A program made the position numbers and the translations under genes. This document shows, one piece after another, positions 54,473-64,000 of a stretch of 64,000 bases of DNA (position 1 is the stretch's first letter; each line of letters opens with the position of its first letter). The DNA is from Candidula unifasciata (lineage: Eukaryota; Mollusca; Gastropoda; Stylommatophora; Geomitridae). The stretch spans positions 145,001 through 209,000 of the forward strand of contig CAJHNH020000550.1 in the NCBI GenBank assembly GCA_905116865.2. Reading direction: 5' to 3'. The notes beneath the pieces were generated by a model. That model had not been told where the DNA came from and did no database searches. It saw only the letters and a list, made by a program, of their open reading frames with translations.

Positions 54473-55605
54473 GTGAGTATACATGTTTATAAAAATCTTT
54501 CTCCACCACTCGATCTTTTCTCTGTCTCTTTTCCTGCATTTTTATCTGCGTCTTCAATCTTTCTCTTCCTCCCACTCTCCGTCTCTCCAATTCGCTTCCC
54601 CCGCTCCGACTCCCTTTTCACAACCCAATACAACCAGCAACGTAAACTTCAGCAACCTGGTGATGGTAACCTCGCTAATGTCCCAGCAATGATGTTTGTT
54701 TGCTTGGACCCGGCCTGCCATTCATACCGCAGCCAGCTCCCAGCACACCTCACTCAATGGACTCATTCCCAGAATGCGCCAGCAGATGACAATGTGTAAC
54801 ATTCATGAAAAGGGCTTCAGTCATTGACACAATCACTATAATCAAGCTTCCTGTGGGCTTTTGTTTGAAGATCAATTTAGTTTTGGCTTCCAAACCTTTG
54901 ACGCCAGTTCTACTGTTGTTTGTTCATTACATGATTGGGGAAGATCGATAACACCAAATAATGCTACCAGTGCGGGTATGACTGCATTAGAGTGTGTCAA
55001 GGAACAATCTGCAGGAAGAACGCCAATACTCGTTGGCTTATTCTGTAACGTTATTTGACGTGTTTAAACATACACACACTCACACGCACGCGCGCGCGAA
55101 TAAATATACACGTTCTTTAAAAACTCGAATTGAAACTTGAGCTGGTGTAGGAAATATAATAGCCAAAAAATAATAATAATAATAATAATAACAATAAATA
55201 ATAATAATAATAACAATAAGTGTAAAATATATTGCCGTCAACAAAATATAAGGAAAAATGTAAAAGTGGGGAAGGGTTTAAGGGTCGAGGGGGTGGGAGA
55301 GTGGGAGAGGGGGGGGTATGGAGAAGGTGGGGGGGGGGTATTGGAGAAGGTGGGGAGGGGGGGGGTATGGAGAAGGTGTCCTAGTCTAAGCGTTTTCCCT
55401 GAAATGTCTGTGAAAATGCATTGTTTCTCTTTATGCTACCTATACAGTTTGGTATGTGTTCTCTCAGTGTAACTTCGTCTCTTCTGATGGATTAATAACA
55501 TTAGAATTAAGTGAAATCAGAAAGAAAAAAAAAAACCTTTCCAAATGTTATTTTCTTTATATAGTAATAAAATCCGTATTTCAGTATTTTTGTGACATAA
55601 CAAAA

Positions 55606-55637
<32 letters not shown>

Positions 55638-55945
55638 ATCGCAAGCTCAAGAAGCAATCATTTGAAAAACACATAAAACATTTGAAATGGGGAAACCAAA
55701 TAGCTTTTGTGTGAACATGCTGCAGATAGCCCTTTTACAACAAGAAGAACTGAGATCATAAAAGTTAAAATCAACACAACAAATATGGAAGTGACTAACC
55801 AAGAATTGCAGAGAATTTACAGAATCTGCAGTTTTTAGATTATGTGATAACCTGAACAGATGAACGACCGTACTAACCATTACAAATATGTACATTGTTA
55901 TAACAAATAAAAATTTTAAAAAATAACAACAGCAAGCTACATAAA
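54473..55945 (+). other. Presumed first intron of the MFSD4-like gene, with simple repeats
   Basis: Starts with donor GTGAGTAT. It contains pyrimidine-rich sequence (54500-54615), a CACACGCACGCGCGCG tract (55076-55097), (AAT)n at 55166-55215, G-rich tracts at 55285-55370 and a C-run at 55608-55627. No downstream coding exon was recognised. Confidence 0.5.
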
Positions 55946-55946
55946 T

Positions 55947-56172
55947 ATGTCAGCGTCTTTGTCTTAGTCATTGCGAATGCGCTTCGTAATGCCGGGGTAC
56001 CGGGTTCGATCCCAACTGCGGACGGTTTGTTTTGCGTTACTTTCGATAGTTGTACCGAGATCTGAAACGATGGCAAACTACTGAAGGTAAAATTTGCATA
56101 GAAAAACTAAGAAAGCCAACGAATTCTGGGGTTGGTTCTGCAGCGTCCTGTAAAGGATACGCAACAACTAAC
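55947..56172 (+). mobile_element. SINE family B copy, full-length
   Basis: Head TCTTTGTCTTAGTCATTGCG, GCGCTTCGTAATGCCGGGG, perfect B box-like GGGTTCGATCCC. Body GATGGCAAACTACTGAAGG. End GTCCTGTAAAGGATACGCAAC. Confidence 0.9.
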
Positions 56173-56328
56173 ACAAATTATTATCAGAGTCAGGAAGAAA
56201 GCAATAACTCACTCTAAAGCTTCGTTTTGTTTTATTAACGGTTCCTGAATGAAAATTAATCAGCAGCTAAGCCTCGAAAAAAACACCGTTAAATCGGCAC
56301 AATACAGATGGAGAAAAATGAAAGTCGA

Positions 56329-56577
56329 GAGGATCGACTGACTGACTGACTGACTTTCTACCCCACCAGGACATCACACAAGCGATAAACACCCGATGAC
56401 ACAAAGCGCCACCATGCGGATGAGGATCACCGTGGATAGGTCCCAGAAACCGCGTTCAGACGATTGGCCATATTGATGGTCTGCCTATATTGCGGCCCCT
56501 GGCAAAAGCCAGAGTAGGGCTTCAAAAAACAAAAAATTACGTCCTAAGAAGGACGTAAGAAATACCGAGGATCGACT
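56329..56577 (-). mobile_element. Retroposon family D copy with perfect 11-bp target duplication
   Basis: The element 56340-56566 in reverse orientation is bounded by identical GAGGATCGACT at 56329-56339 and 56567-56577. It has the (GTCA)n tail as GACTGACTGACTGAC at the left, CTTTCTACCCCACCAGGACA, GCGCCACCATGCGG, and CCCTGGCAAAAGCCAGAGTAG. Confidence 0.92.
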
Positions 56578-56768
56578 TCGTTGCACCGGGTTTTATTTCG
56601 TATGGCTTCGTTTCTCTCCGCAAAGCGAGAGAGACAGGTACAGCAGCGGAGAAGATCTTCACTAGAGGTTGGAACAAGAGTTGGAAGTTCTTGACTGAAT
56701 TCAATAATGGCGAAATCAGCATTATGTGTCGAAGGAAGACGTGAGATTTGTTAGTTACGTAAGTTTTC

Positions 56769-57045
56769 ATTTTCTTTGTTCACAGCCTGTAAACTCTTAC
56801 GGAAAGACCTGACTGTTCGTCCATTAGGTCTTTGGCTTTGTGCCAGGGCTGGGAATTTGCGTGTGCATTCGTTTTACTGACTTATGTGTGTGCAGTTGGT
56901 TGTTCCTTGCCGCTCGGGCAGGTGCATTCCTACTTCAAAAGAAGTTTAAAATTATCCTACCCTCTACGGCATGCTTCTCGGAAAGGAAATGGGTCCATTA
57001 TTGTTTTCCCCATAACAGGGTGCTAAAACCCACATGGGCAAATTA
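56769..57045 (-). mobile_element. SINE-like family C copy
   Basis: Reverse landmarks: TTTGTTCACAGCCTGTAAACTC, TTGTGCCAGGGCTGGGAATT, TTGGTTGTTCCTTGCCGCTC, GGCATGCTTCTCGGAAAG, CCCCATAACAGGGTGC. The GAA tail is reduced. Confidence 0.82.
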
Positions 57046-57144
57046 CGAACAATAGTGGGAAACATTTGCATTCAATACAAAGGAGGAAGTACTGAGAAAT
57101 ATTAAAGTCAACTTATATGTTGAAAATTATTTAAGTGGGTATGA

Positions 57145-57595
57145 GTACCAACATCACAGCACTTGACGCATTCCTATACGCGCTCCGTTCTCAGCTTCAG
57201 CAGCTAGTGCAAAGTTCCAATTCCAATCGTACCAAGATACTGAACTGCACCCCCCCCCCCTTCCCCCACTTTCCCTCATTGTATGTCCGTTTTGCTTTTT
57301 CCTTTGTGTGCAAAGTGTCGACCAAATTATCTGGTCACTTTCTGCCTCACCATAATCTTCCGTAATGGTTAGTCACTGCTCGCTTCCGGGAAAGTAAAGG
57401 CGGCCAGCGTGATGCTGACCACAACACCCATCTTGTGCCGATTGGTCTATAAAAAAGATAGGTCTAGCCCTATATGCCCTATACGCCAAATGGCGTGGAA
57501 AAGGGTCCTTTACTTTTTTTACTTACTTACTTATCGCTTCCGCATTGTTCATTTGCTCCCAAAGGGCCATGACTACGTCTACTAAAATTATGTGG
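57145..57595 (-). pseudogene. RNase H-bearing LINE ORF relic interrupted by a SINE
   Basis: 57145-57388 and 57543-57590 are two parts of one minus-strand LINE relic. The right part reads 'VDVVMALWEQMNNAEA', matching 'LDVVRALTEQVNSAKA' at 13105-13623. The left part carries the segment corresponding to the TGT..LRWLL block (ATTCCAATCG..GCTAGTGC). A family A SINE (57389-57533) splits them and is flanked by 9-bp target duplications. A C-run is at 57250-57260. Confidence 0.75.
57380..57542 (+). mobile_element. SINE family A, 5'-truncated, inserted in a LINE with perfect 9-bp duplication
   Basis: Identical TCGCTTCCG 9-mers at 57380-57388 and 57534-57542 enclose a truncated family A body. It starts GGAAAGTAAAGGCGGCC, includes TGCCGATTGGTCTATAAAAA, and ends CTTTACTTTTTTTACTTACTTACT. 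Confidence 0.93.
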
Positions 57596-59140
57596 GAATA
57601 TTATAGTGTTTTAGCGGCCACGATAATTTTAAAGAAAACGAAAACGATCTTTCTGAATTGATTGCGGTTCTCACTAAAAGCATCCGAGCTAAGACCTAGT
57701 AATTTACCTGACCACCAGCAATTGACAAGTATTCGACTCATGCCTCACAATGGCAAAACGAGCAAAACCATAATCATCTCACGCTGATCCCCCGCTCAAC
57801 GGCTTCACAGAGAAAAATGCCAGCGAAATCAATACACTTACAGGCAAGCCTGGCCTCACTTGCAATCGTCATCTCTTGCGTTCATATCGTGAGAGTGCAT
57901 CTAAGTGACAGACTCACGGGGGAATCCCTGGTGTGTCGTATTTCTGGCTGCACTGACGCAGTTGTCAGCCTGCTGTCATTGCCAACTGTTCAGTTTCAAT
58001 GGGTGATAATAGATGAGTCAGCTGACTCTGCATTTACCGATGGCATCGCTAAACAGTTATAGATGCAACGTGAATGTTTCCAGGTAATTAACAGAAAGCA
58101 ATGGCTGAGAGAAATTGCGAAGTTGTTAAAAAGTGTAGCCGGCGAAATTATTATCAATAATGCACAAAGATTACTCTGCTGTTTTCGTTTGTTGGTTTAA
58201 CAAATTAGATTACGTTCTGTTTGACCTTGTGAGCTCTCATGATGAGGTCCGACCACTTTTTTTTTTTTTCCAATTCAATACGTGTCATGCTGCTTCATGT
58301 TTAGCTCCGTGCGAGTAAGAGAGAAAGATGAAATAACTAAAAAAATATCAGTGTTATATATTGATAAAGCGGCCAGTAACCTGATTATCTAGATATGAAA
58401 AACAAGTATAGTAGACACTCTTCCGTTGTCAAGGGCACCGACGCAAAGAATACGAGAGGTGGTTTGGGTGGCGAGGGGTGGGAATTCTCTCTCACAAGTG
58501 TCTGGGGTGAGGAGGGCCTAAGCCTAACTTGAATGCATAATAATAATACTAATAAGGATGATTATGATCATCATAATCATCATCATCATCATCGTCATGT
58601 GCTGAATGGCAAATAAATAAAATAAAATATATGAAATAAGAGGAAATGTTAAAAAAAAAAAGACTCGAAAAGCGAATGTCTGTACATTGTTAGGGTTGTC
58701 ATTTAGCTGTCATATACATTTTTTTAGGAAGAATATAACGCTCACCCCTATCCCCCCCCCCACCACTTTCCCCACCCAAATCCATCGTTTTTCTGTGGGA
58801 ATGGGAGTGGATGCTCCTTTCTGTACAACTGAAGTGTCAGAACTCTGGGATTGAAATGATTGATTCTGACTGTAATCCGTTTTAGCTTCAAGCTGAAGTG
58901 TTTGCTTTCTAGATGGCATTAGGGGAGTGTACAAAAAAATAAATAAAAGGTGACGTAACGAAATGCAACAGAATCAGTACAAAGTCCTGCCGAGGTCGAG
59001 CCAAACGGGCTTTCCCCCGTCCCCTCTAGATTCGCACTGTGTAACCTTACAGTCACATGTCATAAATGTATCGTGACACCACAAAACGGTTACTTTTGTT
59101 GTAGTCACATGTGAATGTATTGTTAGGATACCTGTGAGAT
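57596..59140. other. Unassigned stretch, possibly intronic
   Basis: An 81-residue + frame (57817-58062) begins with a hydrophobic segment after Met-Pro-Ala-Lys and could look like a signal peptide, but I recognise no domain. ATC-rich tract at 58565-58590, T-run 58257-58270, C-run 58752-58760. Confidence 0.4.
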
Positions 59141-59144
59141 AGAT

Positions 59145-59215
59145 GTTCACGATATCCCCCTTTCAGTAGCGATTGGTCTATAAAACATTGATAGACTCTA
59201 GCCAGTGGTCCGTTA
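59145..59215 (+). mobile_element. SINE family A, short 3' relic (possible)
   Basis: CACGATATCCCCCTTTCAGTAG then GCGATTGGTCTATAAAACAT resembles the family A 3' region only. Confidence 0.4.
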
Positions 59216-61745
59216 TTGGTCATTTACTCTGTTCCATGCCTCGGGAAATTCAGAATGGAAGGCTGTGTCATGAGCCACTACAGCTTGCAGTGCCTCTTGT
59301 GAAGGTCTTTTGTCTCAGTTCTTCAATGTTAAACGGAAGTAAGGTCGTGGTGTGCATCAGGAAATCACAGATGGAGGAAATAAATGACTGCTTGGTGCAT
59401 GATGACACGTTTCTTGATATAACTTCATGATAACGGTTGTTGCGAATACATGTTTATTGCAGCTACTGTAATGGTGTGAATTCCCGGGGAAATCCCAGAG
59501 AGTTCCTGATGGGGGAGGAAAAAGTAAAAGGACCAGTGATGCAAGAGAAAAACGAGATAACTGGGTCTCGAGCGAATAAGGGATCAAGAAAAGCATGAGA
59601 CTGGAACGGAAAACTTGAACCGAGAGACGGTAGTAAGACAATTTAAATTCGGACCTGGTTGTGAGAGGTCGTATGTGAGAGAACACCTGATGAGAATGGA
59701 GAACTTGTGACCACGTATAATTTGTTCGAGAGAAGACATGGATGTTTCATGATTGCCAGTTTCAACATGTGCTACTACCAGGTACAAGGCTTTAGTATGA
59801 TATGGATGAGTTATTCGAGAGATACAAACAGAGCAAAGTAGTGTGCGAGAGAGTTGGCCAGGTCATTTGAAATCAGCCATGCATAGCGACCACGAGGACG
59901 AAATAATGCGCTGTCAGTGAGATGTTTGATTCAGCGAATAAAGGTCTATAACTGAACATTCGTTTCTGGTGTGTCATAGCAACTAAGTGTACGTTAATAC
60001 AGCAATGTGGCGTGTAGAAACAAACCCCTAGCAGATCACATTTCAGCTACCATTCTGTCTTTCCACTTTTTCTTCTTCATAGACGATGCTGTTATAACAG
60101 GCTATGTGAAGGTTAATTAAATCACAGCTCATGGCAGTAGCGAATGCAACAAGCCACAGTTACAGTAGTGGTATTTCAGGAGCGTCGTTGCCGTCGCTTG
60201 TATTTTCCTCTTTTTTTCTTAGGTAGTAAATTCTTAACCAGGTGGGAATAATAGTCGAGAATGGAACCGGTGACAGTAACTGCGGATTAGGACAATAATT
60301 ACAGAGCAGATCAGCGAGCATCTGAAACAGTCAGCCACGAAACCTCCATTAAATGTAGTCGATTTTGGGTTTCAGTTCCAAAGATTCATTTTTTTTTTTG
60401 GCTTCACTTTAATCAATTGTTACTGTGATATGTCAGACAATAAACTGTGTAATCTGTTGTTTTTGCCTTCTCTGTTAAAATTCATAATAGGAAAACGTTG
60501 CTTTGATTTACTTGGAGAGAACCATTCCTGATATGTTCTTCCACATGGCATCCAAGTCAATTCTCTTTACAATCATAATTGTACTTTTAGAATAGTGCTT
60601 GTGGACACTGGCATGTTGTACTCACATGAGATATCTGCCTGCTTCTTGATCAGCCTTCATTCACCTTCTTGTGTGCGGCTGCTGCAAAACGAGTATCAAG
60701 TGTGAAACTAGCGAAAAGACAAACACTCCATTACTGATCAACGTGCAGCAGATACAGTTAGCACAAATACTCTTCGATTTATCAATCATTCATTGGCACC
60801 TTTACGTCTTTCCAGACGATAGTGTTATATTACGCTATGAGGAGGCATGAGACTCACAGCTCACGGCTATGGCGAGTATGACTAGCAAGACCCGCCTGTG
60901 TCAAGAAAAGTCTTCCACAATGGTTGCCTGGTGCACTGGTTTTACAGCCTGCAGTTCGGATTTTGTCCTAGCTCCAAGCACCTATTTAAGCATACATGCT
61001 GTGGTGGATTAACACCTTATTGGCTGGGGGCTGCCCAGCTTGGGGCGTGCGGTAGTTGATCAGTGACATTCGAAGATGTCTCCCTCGGTAAAAGGCAACC
61101 CGTTGCGCCCTCGTCTACTCCAACTGACAAGGACTTATAACCCGTAACTGCTGACTCTCGATTGGTTTCTGAGACCGATTAAGGCCAGGGATAAAGTTCC
61201 AAACCTCCATAGCACAATGCCTGGGCAGTATTGTAGAGACCATATGTTACCATGCATAATGATTCCTCCCTCGACCTGTCTTGTTTTCTCCAAAAAGAAG
61301 TAAAACCAGTACGTTTGGAAGAAAGCAGGCTGCAGAAGCTGCCGGATCAGAAGAGCAGTGCTCTATCTGCCCGCCTGTCAGAGCTTCCCTCCTAGTGCAG
61401 CTGTCAGCCAAGGCGAAGAGCCTGGCCTGCCCTGCCATAACATAAAGTTTTCAGGTTGCATCTCTTCTTCCTATGGTACAGCTAGTATCCTCTCCAATGC
61501 GCTTCTCCGCCCGAAGCCGTTTGCACAATATGGGATGTTGGGTTAGTAAACGCCGCCCAACATTCGGCGTAACGAAGACAGGTGGTACCGGCTACTGTTA
61601 TACGGTAGCTGTTATGAATACAACTGGCATTAATAGTTTGTGTCAGAGCTGCGATGTGCGCGTTCTTAGGTCAGTACATCTGATTTCGTCGACAAAGCTG
61701 CTACCGACTATGAGCTGCTCTTCAGTAAGTGTCAATTCCTTGAAA
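59216..61745. other. Unassigned stretch, possibly intronic, 2.5 kb
   Basis: No supported gene. 60055-60160 and 60806-60895 share a diverged direct repeat (AGACGAT..TGTTAT..GCTATG, CACAGCTCA.GGC). 61000-61560 is GC-richer (GGCTGGGGGCTGCCCAGC, ACCCGTTGCGCCCTCGTC) and may be an unrecognised element. Confidence 0.4.
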
Positions 61746-61746
61746 A

Positions 61747-61852
61747 TACCCACACACACACCCACCCACACACATACACACACATACACACACAAACACA
61801 CATACACCCCACATACACACACCCACACACACCCCACAGACACACACACACT
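61747..61852. repeat. (CA)n microsatellite, imperfect
   Basis: ACACACACCCACACAC-type tract of about 100 bases. Val/Cys-rich minus-strand frames are artefacts. Confidence 0.93.
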
Positions 61853-62176
61853 TACAAAGCAGTGATGTAAAATGTTTATATGTTTTTCGAATGGTGGTGG
61901 TTATCAGGGGAGGCAAACGCATTCTATGGACACAGTAACAAGTAAAACGATGCAAACTATATCATAATAACTTGCAAAGACATTGGATGTGACAATTGGA
62001 TCTCCCTTTCTATATGCATTAATCCAATGAAGTCAACCGCTAGTATTTGCTTGTAACATCTATTTTGAATTTAAGTAAAACACTTTTTTTGTAAGAGTTG
62101 CAAGCGGTAGTTTGATAGATATTGTCGCAATACATATTAAATGCAACAGTCGAGCAAACGTGTCTAACATTTAACG

Positions 62177-62443
62177 ATCCAGTGGAAATTACAGTACTTA
62201 TCGGAAGTATATTCGGATGTCCTGTTTAGGACGAGATTTTACGTTAATTGAAGCCCTACTCTGGCTCTTGCCAGGGGCCGCAATATAGCCAAGCCATAAA
62301 TAGGGCCAATTGGCTGAACGCGGTTTATGGGACCTCTCCAAGGTGATCCTCACTCACATGGTGGTACTTTGTGTCATAGAGTGTTTATCGCTTGTGTGAT
62401 GTCCTGATGGGGTAGAAAGTCAGTCAGTCAGTCATCCAGTGGA
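62177..62443 (+). mobile_element. Retroposon family D copy with perfect 10-bp target duplication
   Basis: Element about 62187-62433 between identical ATCCAGTGGA at 62177-62186 and 62434-62443. Body: GAAGCCCTACTCTGGCTCTTG, GGGACCTCTCCAAGGTGATCC, GGGGTAGAAAGTCAGTC. The tail is CAGTCAGTCAGTC. Confidence 0.92.
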
Positions 62444-62599
62444 CAATTTTGGAGTGTTTCATTTGAGAAATGTTTGGCAGTTACACAAAAATGTGCCTAA
62501 AATGTGTAATTGTTAATGTAGAAAGTATCTCAATTAAGAAACAACGTATTTATCGTTGTGCATGACATTGGTAATTTTAGACCATCTAAAAATTGACTT

Positions 62600-62915
62600 C
62601 CGGTTGAAATGGACGCTAGACAGCGGCGCTGTTCGAAGCAGAGGCACATTTTTTACTTCTGCCGGACGGTGGCCGAAGTATTTTTGTTCCATTTGTAGAC
62701 TGGATATAGTTTCGTCGCCCAGCTTCTAAGTTGAATGCATGGCGTGACCCTGTGAGCTGCGAATTGCATTTGGAATGTATTTTCGACTGTGACCAACGTG
62801 GTGGTGTGAATTGTAGATTCAGAAAATATCGTGATGCCTGTCGTGCAATGTTGGCGGGGTGCCCGTATGTGATTACAATTGATCGCGTGGGCAACTGCTG
62901 ATCTGTTGGCGACAA
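62600..62915. repeat. Dispersed repeat, copy 2 (partner at 40765-41070)
   Basis: Same order of blocks as copy 1: TTTGTAGACTGGATATAGTT, GTCGCCCAGC, ATTTTCGACTGTGACCAACG, GTGGTGTGAA, GATCGCGTGGGCAACTGCTG. Confidence 0.7.
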
Positions 62916-63114
62916 GTTCTGCTATCATCAATGATGAACTACATTTCTAATGTTGGACTGTTTGTGCTAGCACTTCGGATGGCTACCGTATGCATTAATG
63001 CGAGTGTATGCTAGATATGCTGAGACAGCAGTCTGTCAATCTTTCCACAAGGGGCTGTGATAAACATTCTGAGTGTTTTTCGTTGGCACAGGAGCGGAGC
63101 AAAGATGGGGCGAC

Positions 63115-63270
63115 CCGTTTGCTATGAAGCTGAAACTAAGACTACCAGACTACCAGACTACCAGACCAGACTACCCATCTAAATGGTTTCACGCTGAGTC
63201 ACACGGTGCTAATCGGTTGTTGTGTGATCCTAGTGGGTTTAAAATCATTCATTAACTCACTCACAAAAAC
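63115..63270 (+). repeat. Short tandem CAGACTAC tract and possible family D-like tail
   Basis: ACCAGACTACCAGACTACC-type repeats at 63140-63175 are followed by CACACGGTGCTAATCGGTTG, GTGTGATCCTAGTGGG and ACTCACTCAC. This faintly resembles the 3' end of family D. Confidence 0.35.
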
Positions 63271-63289
63271 ATATACGGGATATTATATT

Positions 63290-64000
63290 TTGTTTGTTTA
63301 TTAGTTAGAGGTTACAATATAAACAATCTTCGTTATGCACATGATACAGTATTAACAGCTGGAAACGCAAAAGACTTGCAACAACTATTAGACAATGTGG
63401 TACTTAAGAGTGCAGAAAGTGATCCGTTCCTTTACCGTAAAAAAAGAAAACAAAAATAACAACAGAAGCACTGTTTATATCAGAGAAGAAGATAACTTCA
63501 AAAAGCGACATTGCCAAGTCAATAAATGCAAGTATTTGGGGACACTCATAACAACAGATAGCCGATGTGTGACATAAATTAAGAGTAGAATTGGCCCGGC
63601 AGGGGCTGCATTTCAGAAGAGGCAAAGTATCTCACGTAATAAATCATTCTCATTAAACATCAGAACACGAGTACCGAAATGTTGTATCGAAGCTGTGTTG
63701 TTGTAGAGCAGTGAATCTAGGTATAGGAGCAAACATTTTAGGAAACGTTTGGAGGCCGGTGAGATGTGGTTCTTGAGAAAAATGTTCCGAACACCTCGGA
63801 CTGCCAGAACAACCAACAACGATTCCCTGGAAATGGATAACGAAAGTAGAACATTATATGCAACAACGAGAAGGCGACAAACTAAGTTTTTAGGCAATGT
63901 GATGAGCAAAGGAGCAATAGAAAATATCGTGATAACTGAAAAGATCACTTGTAGAAGAGGCAGAGAGGGACCAAGAGACATGATAATGGATGGCTTAAGA
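63290..64000 (+). pseudogene. LINE reverse-transcriptase ORF fragment, runs off the right edge
   Basis: At about 63325 the + strand reads 'NNLRYAHDTVLTAGNAKDLQ'. This is the palm 'LRYADDTVLIA' block of non-LTR reverse transcriptases with the first catalytic Asp of YADD changed to His. After frameshifts, 63735-64000 is a single open frame containing 'RKRLEAGEMWFLRKMFRTPR', 'RRRQTKFLGNVMS' and 'RRGREGPRDMIMDGL', the C-terminal part of the ORF. 1425-1760 is an older copy of the same segment. The palm change and internal stops show it is inactive in this copy. The 3' end lies beyond the window. Confidence 0.82.

Noticed and set aside
57817..58062. 81-residue frame with a signal-peptide-like start, as a secreted protein or a second MFSD4 exon
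   Set aside because: No family motif, no cysteine pattern, no MFSD4 similarity and no splice context could be established.
61000..61560. GC-richer segment as an LTR or gene
   Set aside because: No terminal repeats, primer site, long frame or domain could be seen.

Overview
This is a window of animal (metazoan) nuclear DNA, almost entirely non-coding and packed with decayed mobile elements and microsatellites. There are no operons, bacterial-type genes or CRISPR arrays. A spliced gene start, tRNA-headed SINEs with target-site duplications, RNase H-bearing and RTE-like non-LTR retrotransposon relics, hAT miniature elements and kilobase microsatellites together fit a repeat-rich invertebrate. 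A heterobranch gastropod mollusc is my best guess; that is an inference, not something read directly from the sequence.

The only conventional gene I can support is the first coding exon of an MFSD4-like major facilitator transporter (54066-54472, + strand). It ends at a clean splice donor. I could not find the next exon, which either lies beyond 64000 or is short and unrecognised.

Layout. 1-16 kb holds LINE tails (1425-1760, 2822-3070, 9890-10350, 12285-12975 on +; 13105-13623 and 13873-14181 on -), a 75-bp minisatellite (4418-5100), SINEs of several families, a 347-bp terminal-inverted-repeat element (6841-7187) and a foldback (14401-14690). 16-25 kb holds SINE clusters and a 1.4-kb tetranucleotide microsatellite enclosed by a 68-bp inverted repeat (17462-19098). 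25-38 kb holds more SINEs, LINE relics and a 0.75-kb GAA array. 39-47 kb holds three hAT-type miniature elements, with a fourth at 50.8 kb; all four have 8-bp target duplications. The same region has a 34-bp satellite of about 38 copies (42776-44076) and a C40/G39 pair of homopolymers. 48-64 kb holds a duplicated hairpin repeat, the MFSD4-like exon, a LINE relic interrupted by a SINE, and a LINE reverse-transcriptase fragment running off the right edge.

For reference I named six short interspersed families. A: tRNA-headed, with a TTTACTT-type tail. B: tRNA-headed, ending in CAACTAAC. C: (GAA)n tail. D: (GTCA)n tail, no visible tRNA head, with perfect 10-11 bp target duplications. E: about 390 bp, tRNA-like head. 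F: about 220 bp. These names are local to this window; I could not compare them with any repeat library. The most informative points are family D, the origin of the long GAA microsatellites from family C tails, the SPIN-like hAT elements, and the inverted-repeat-enclosed microsatellite.
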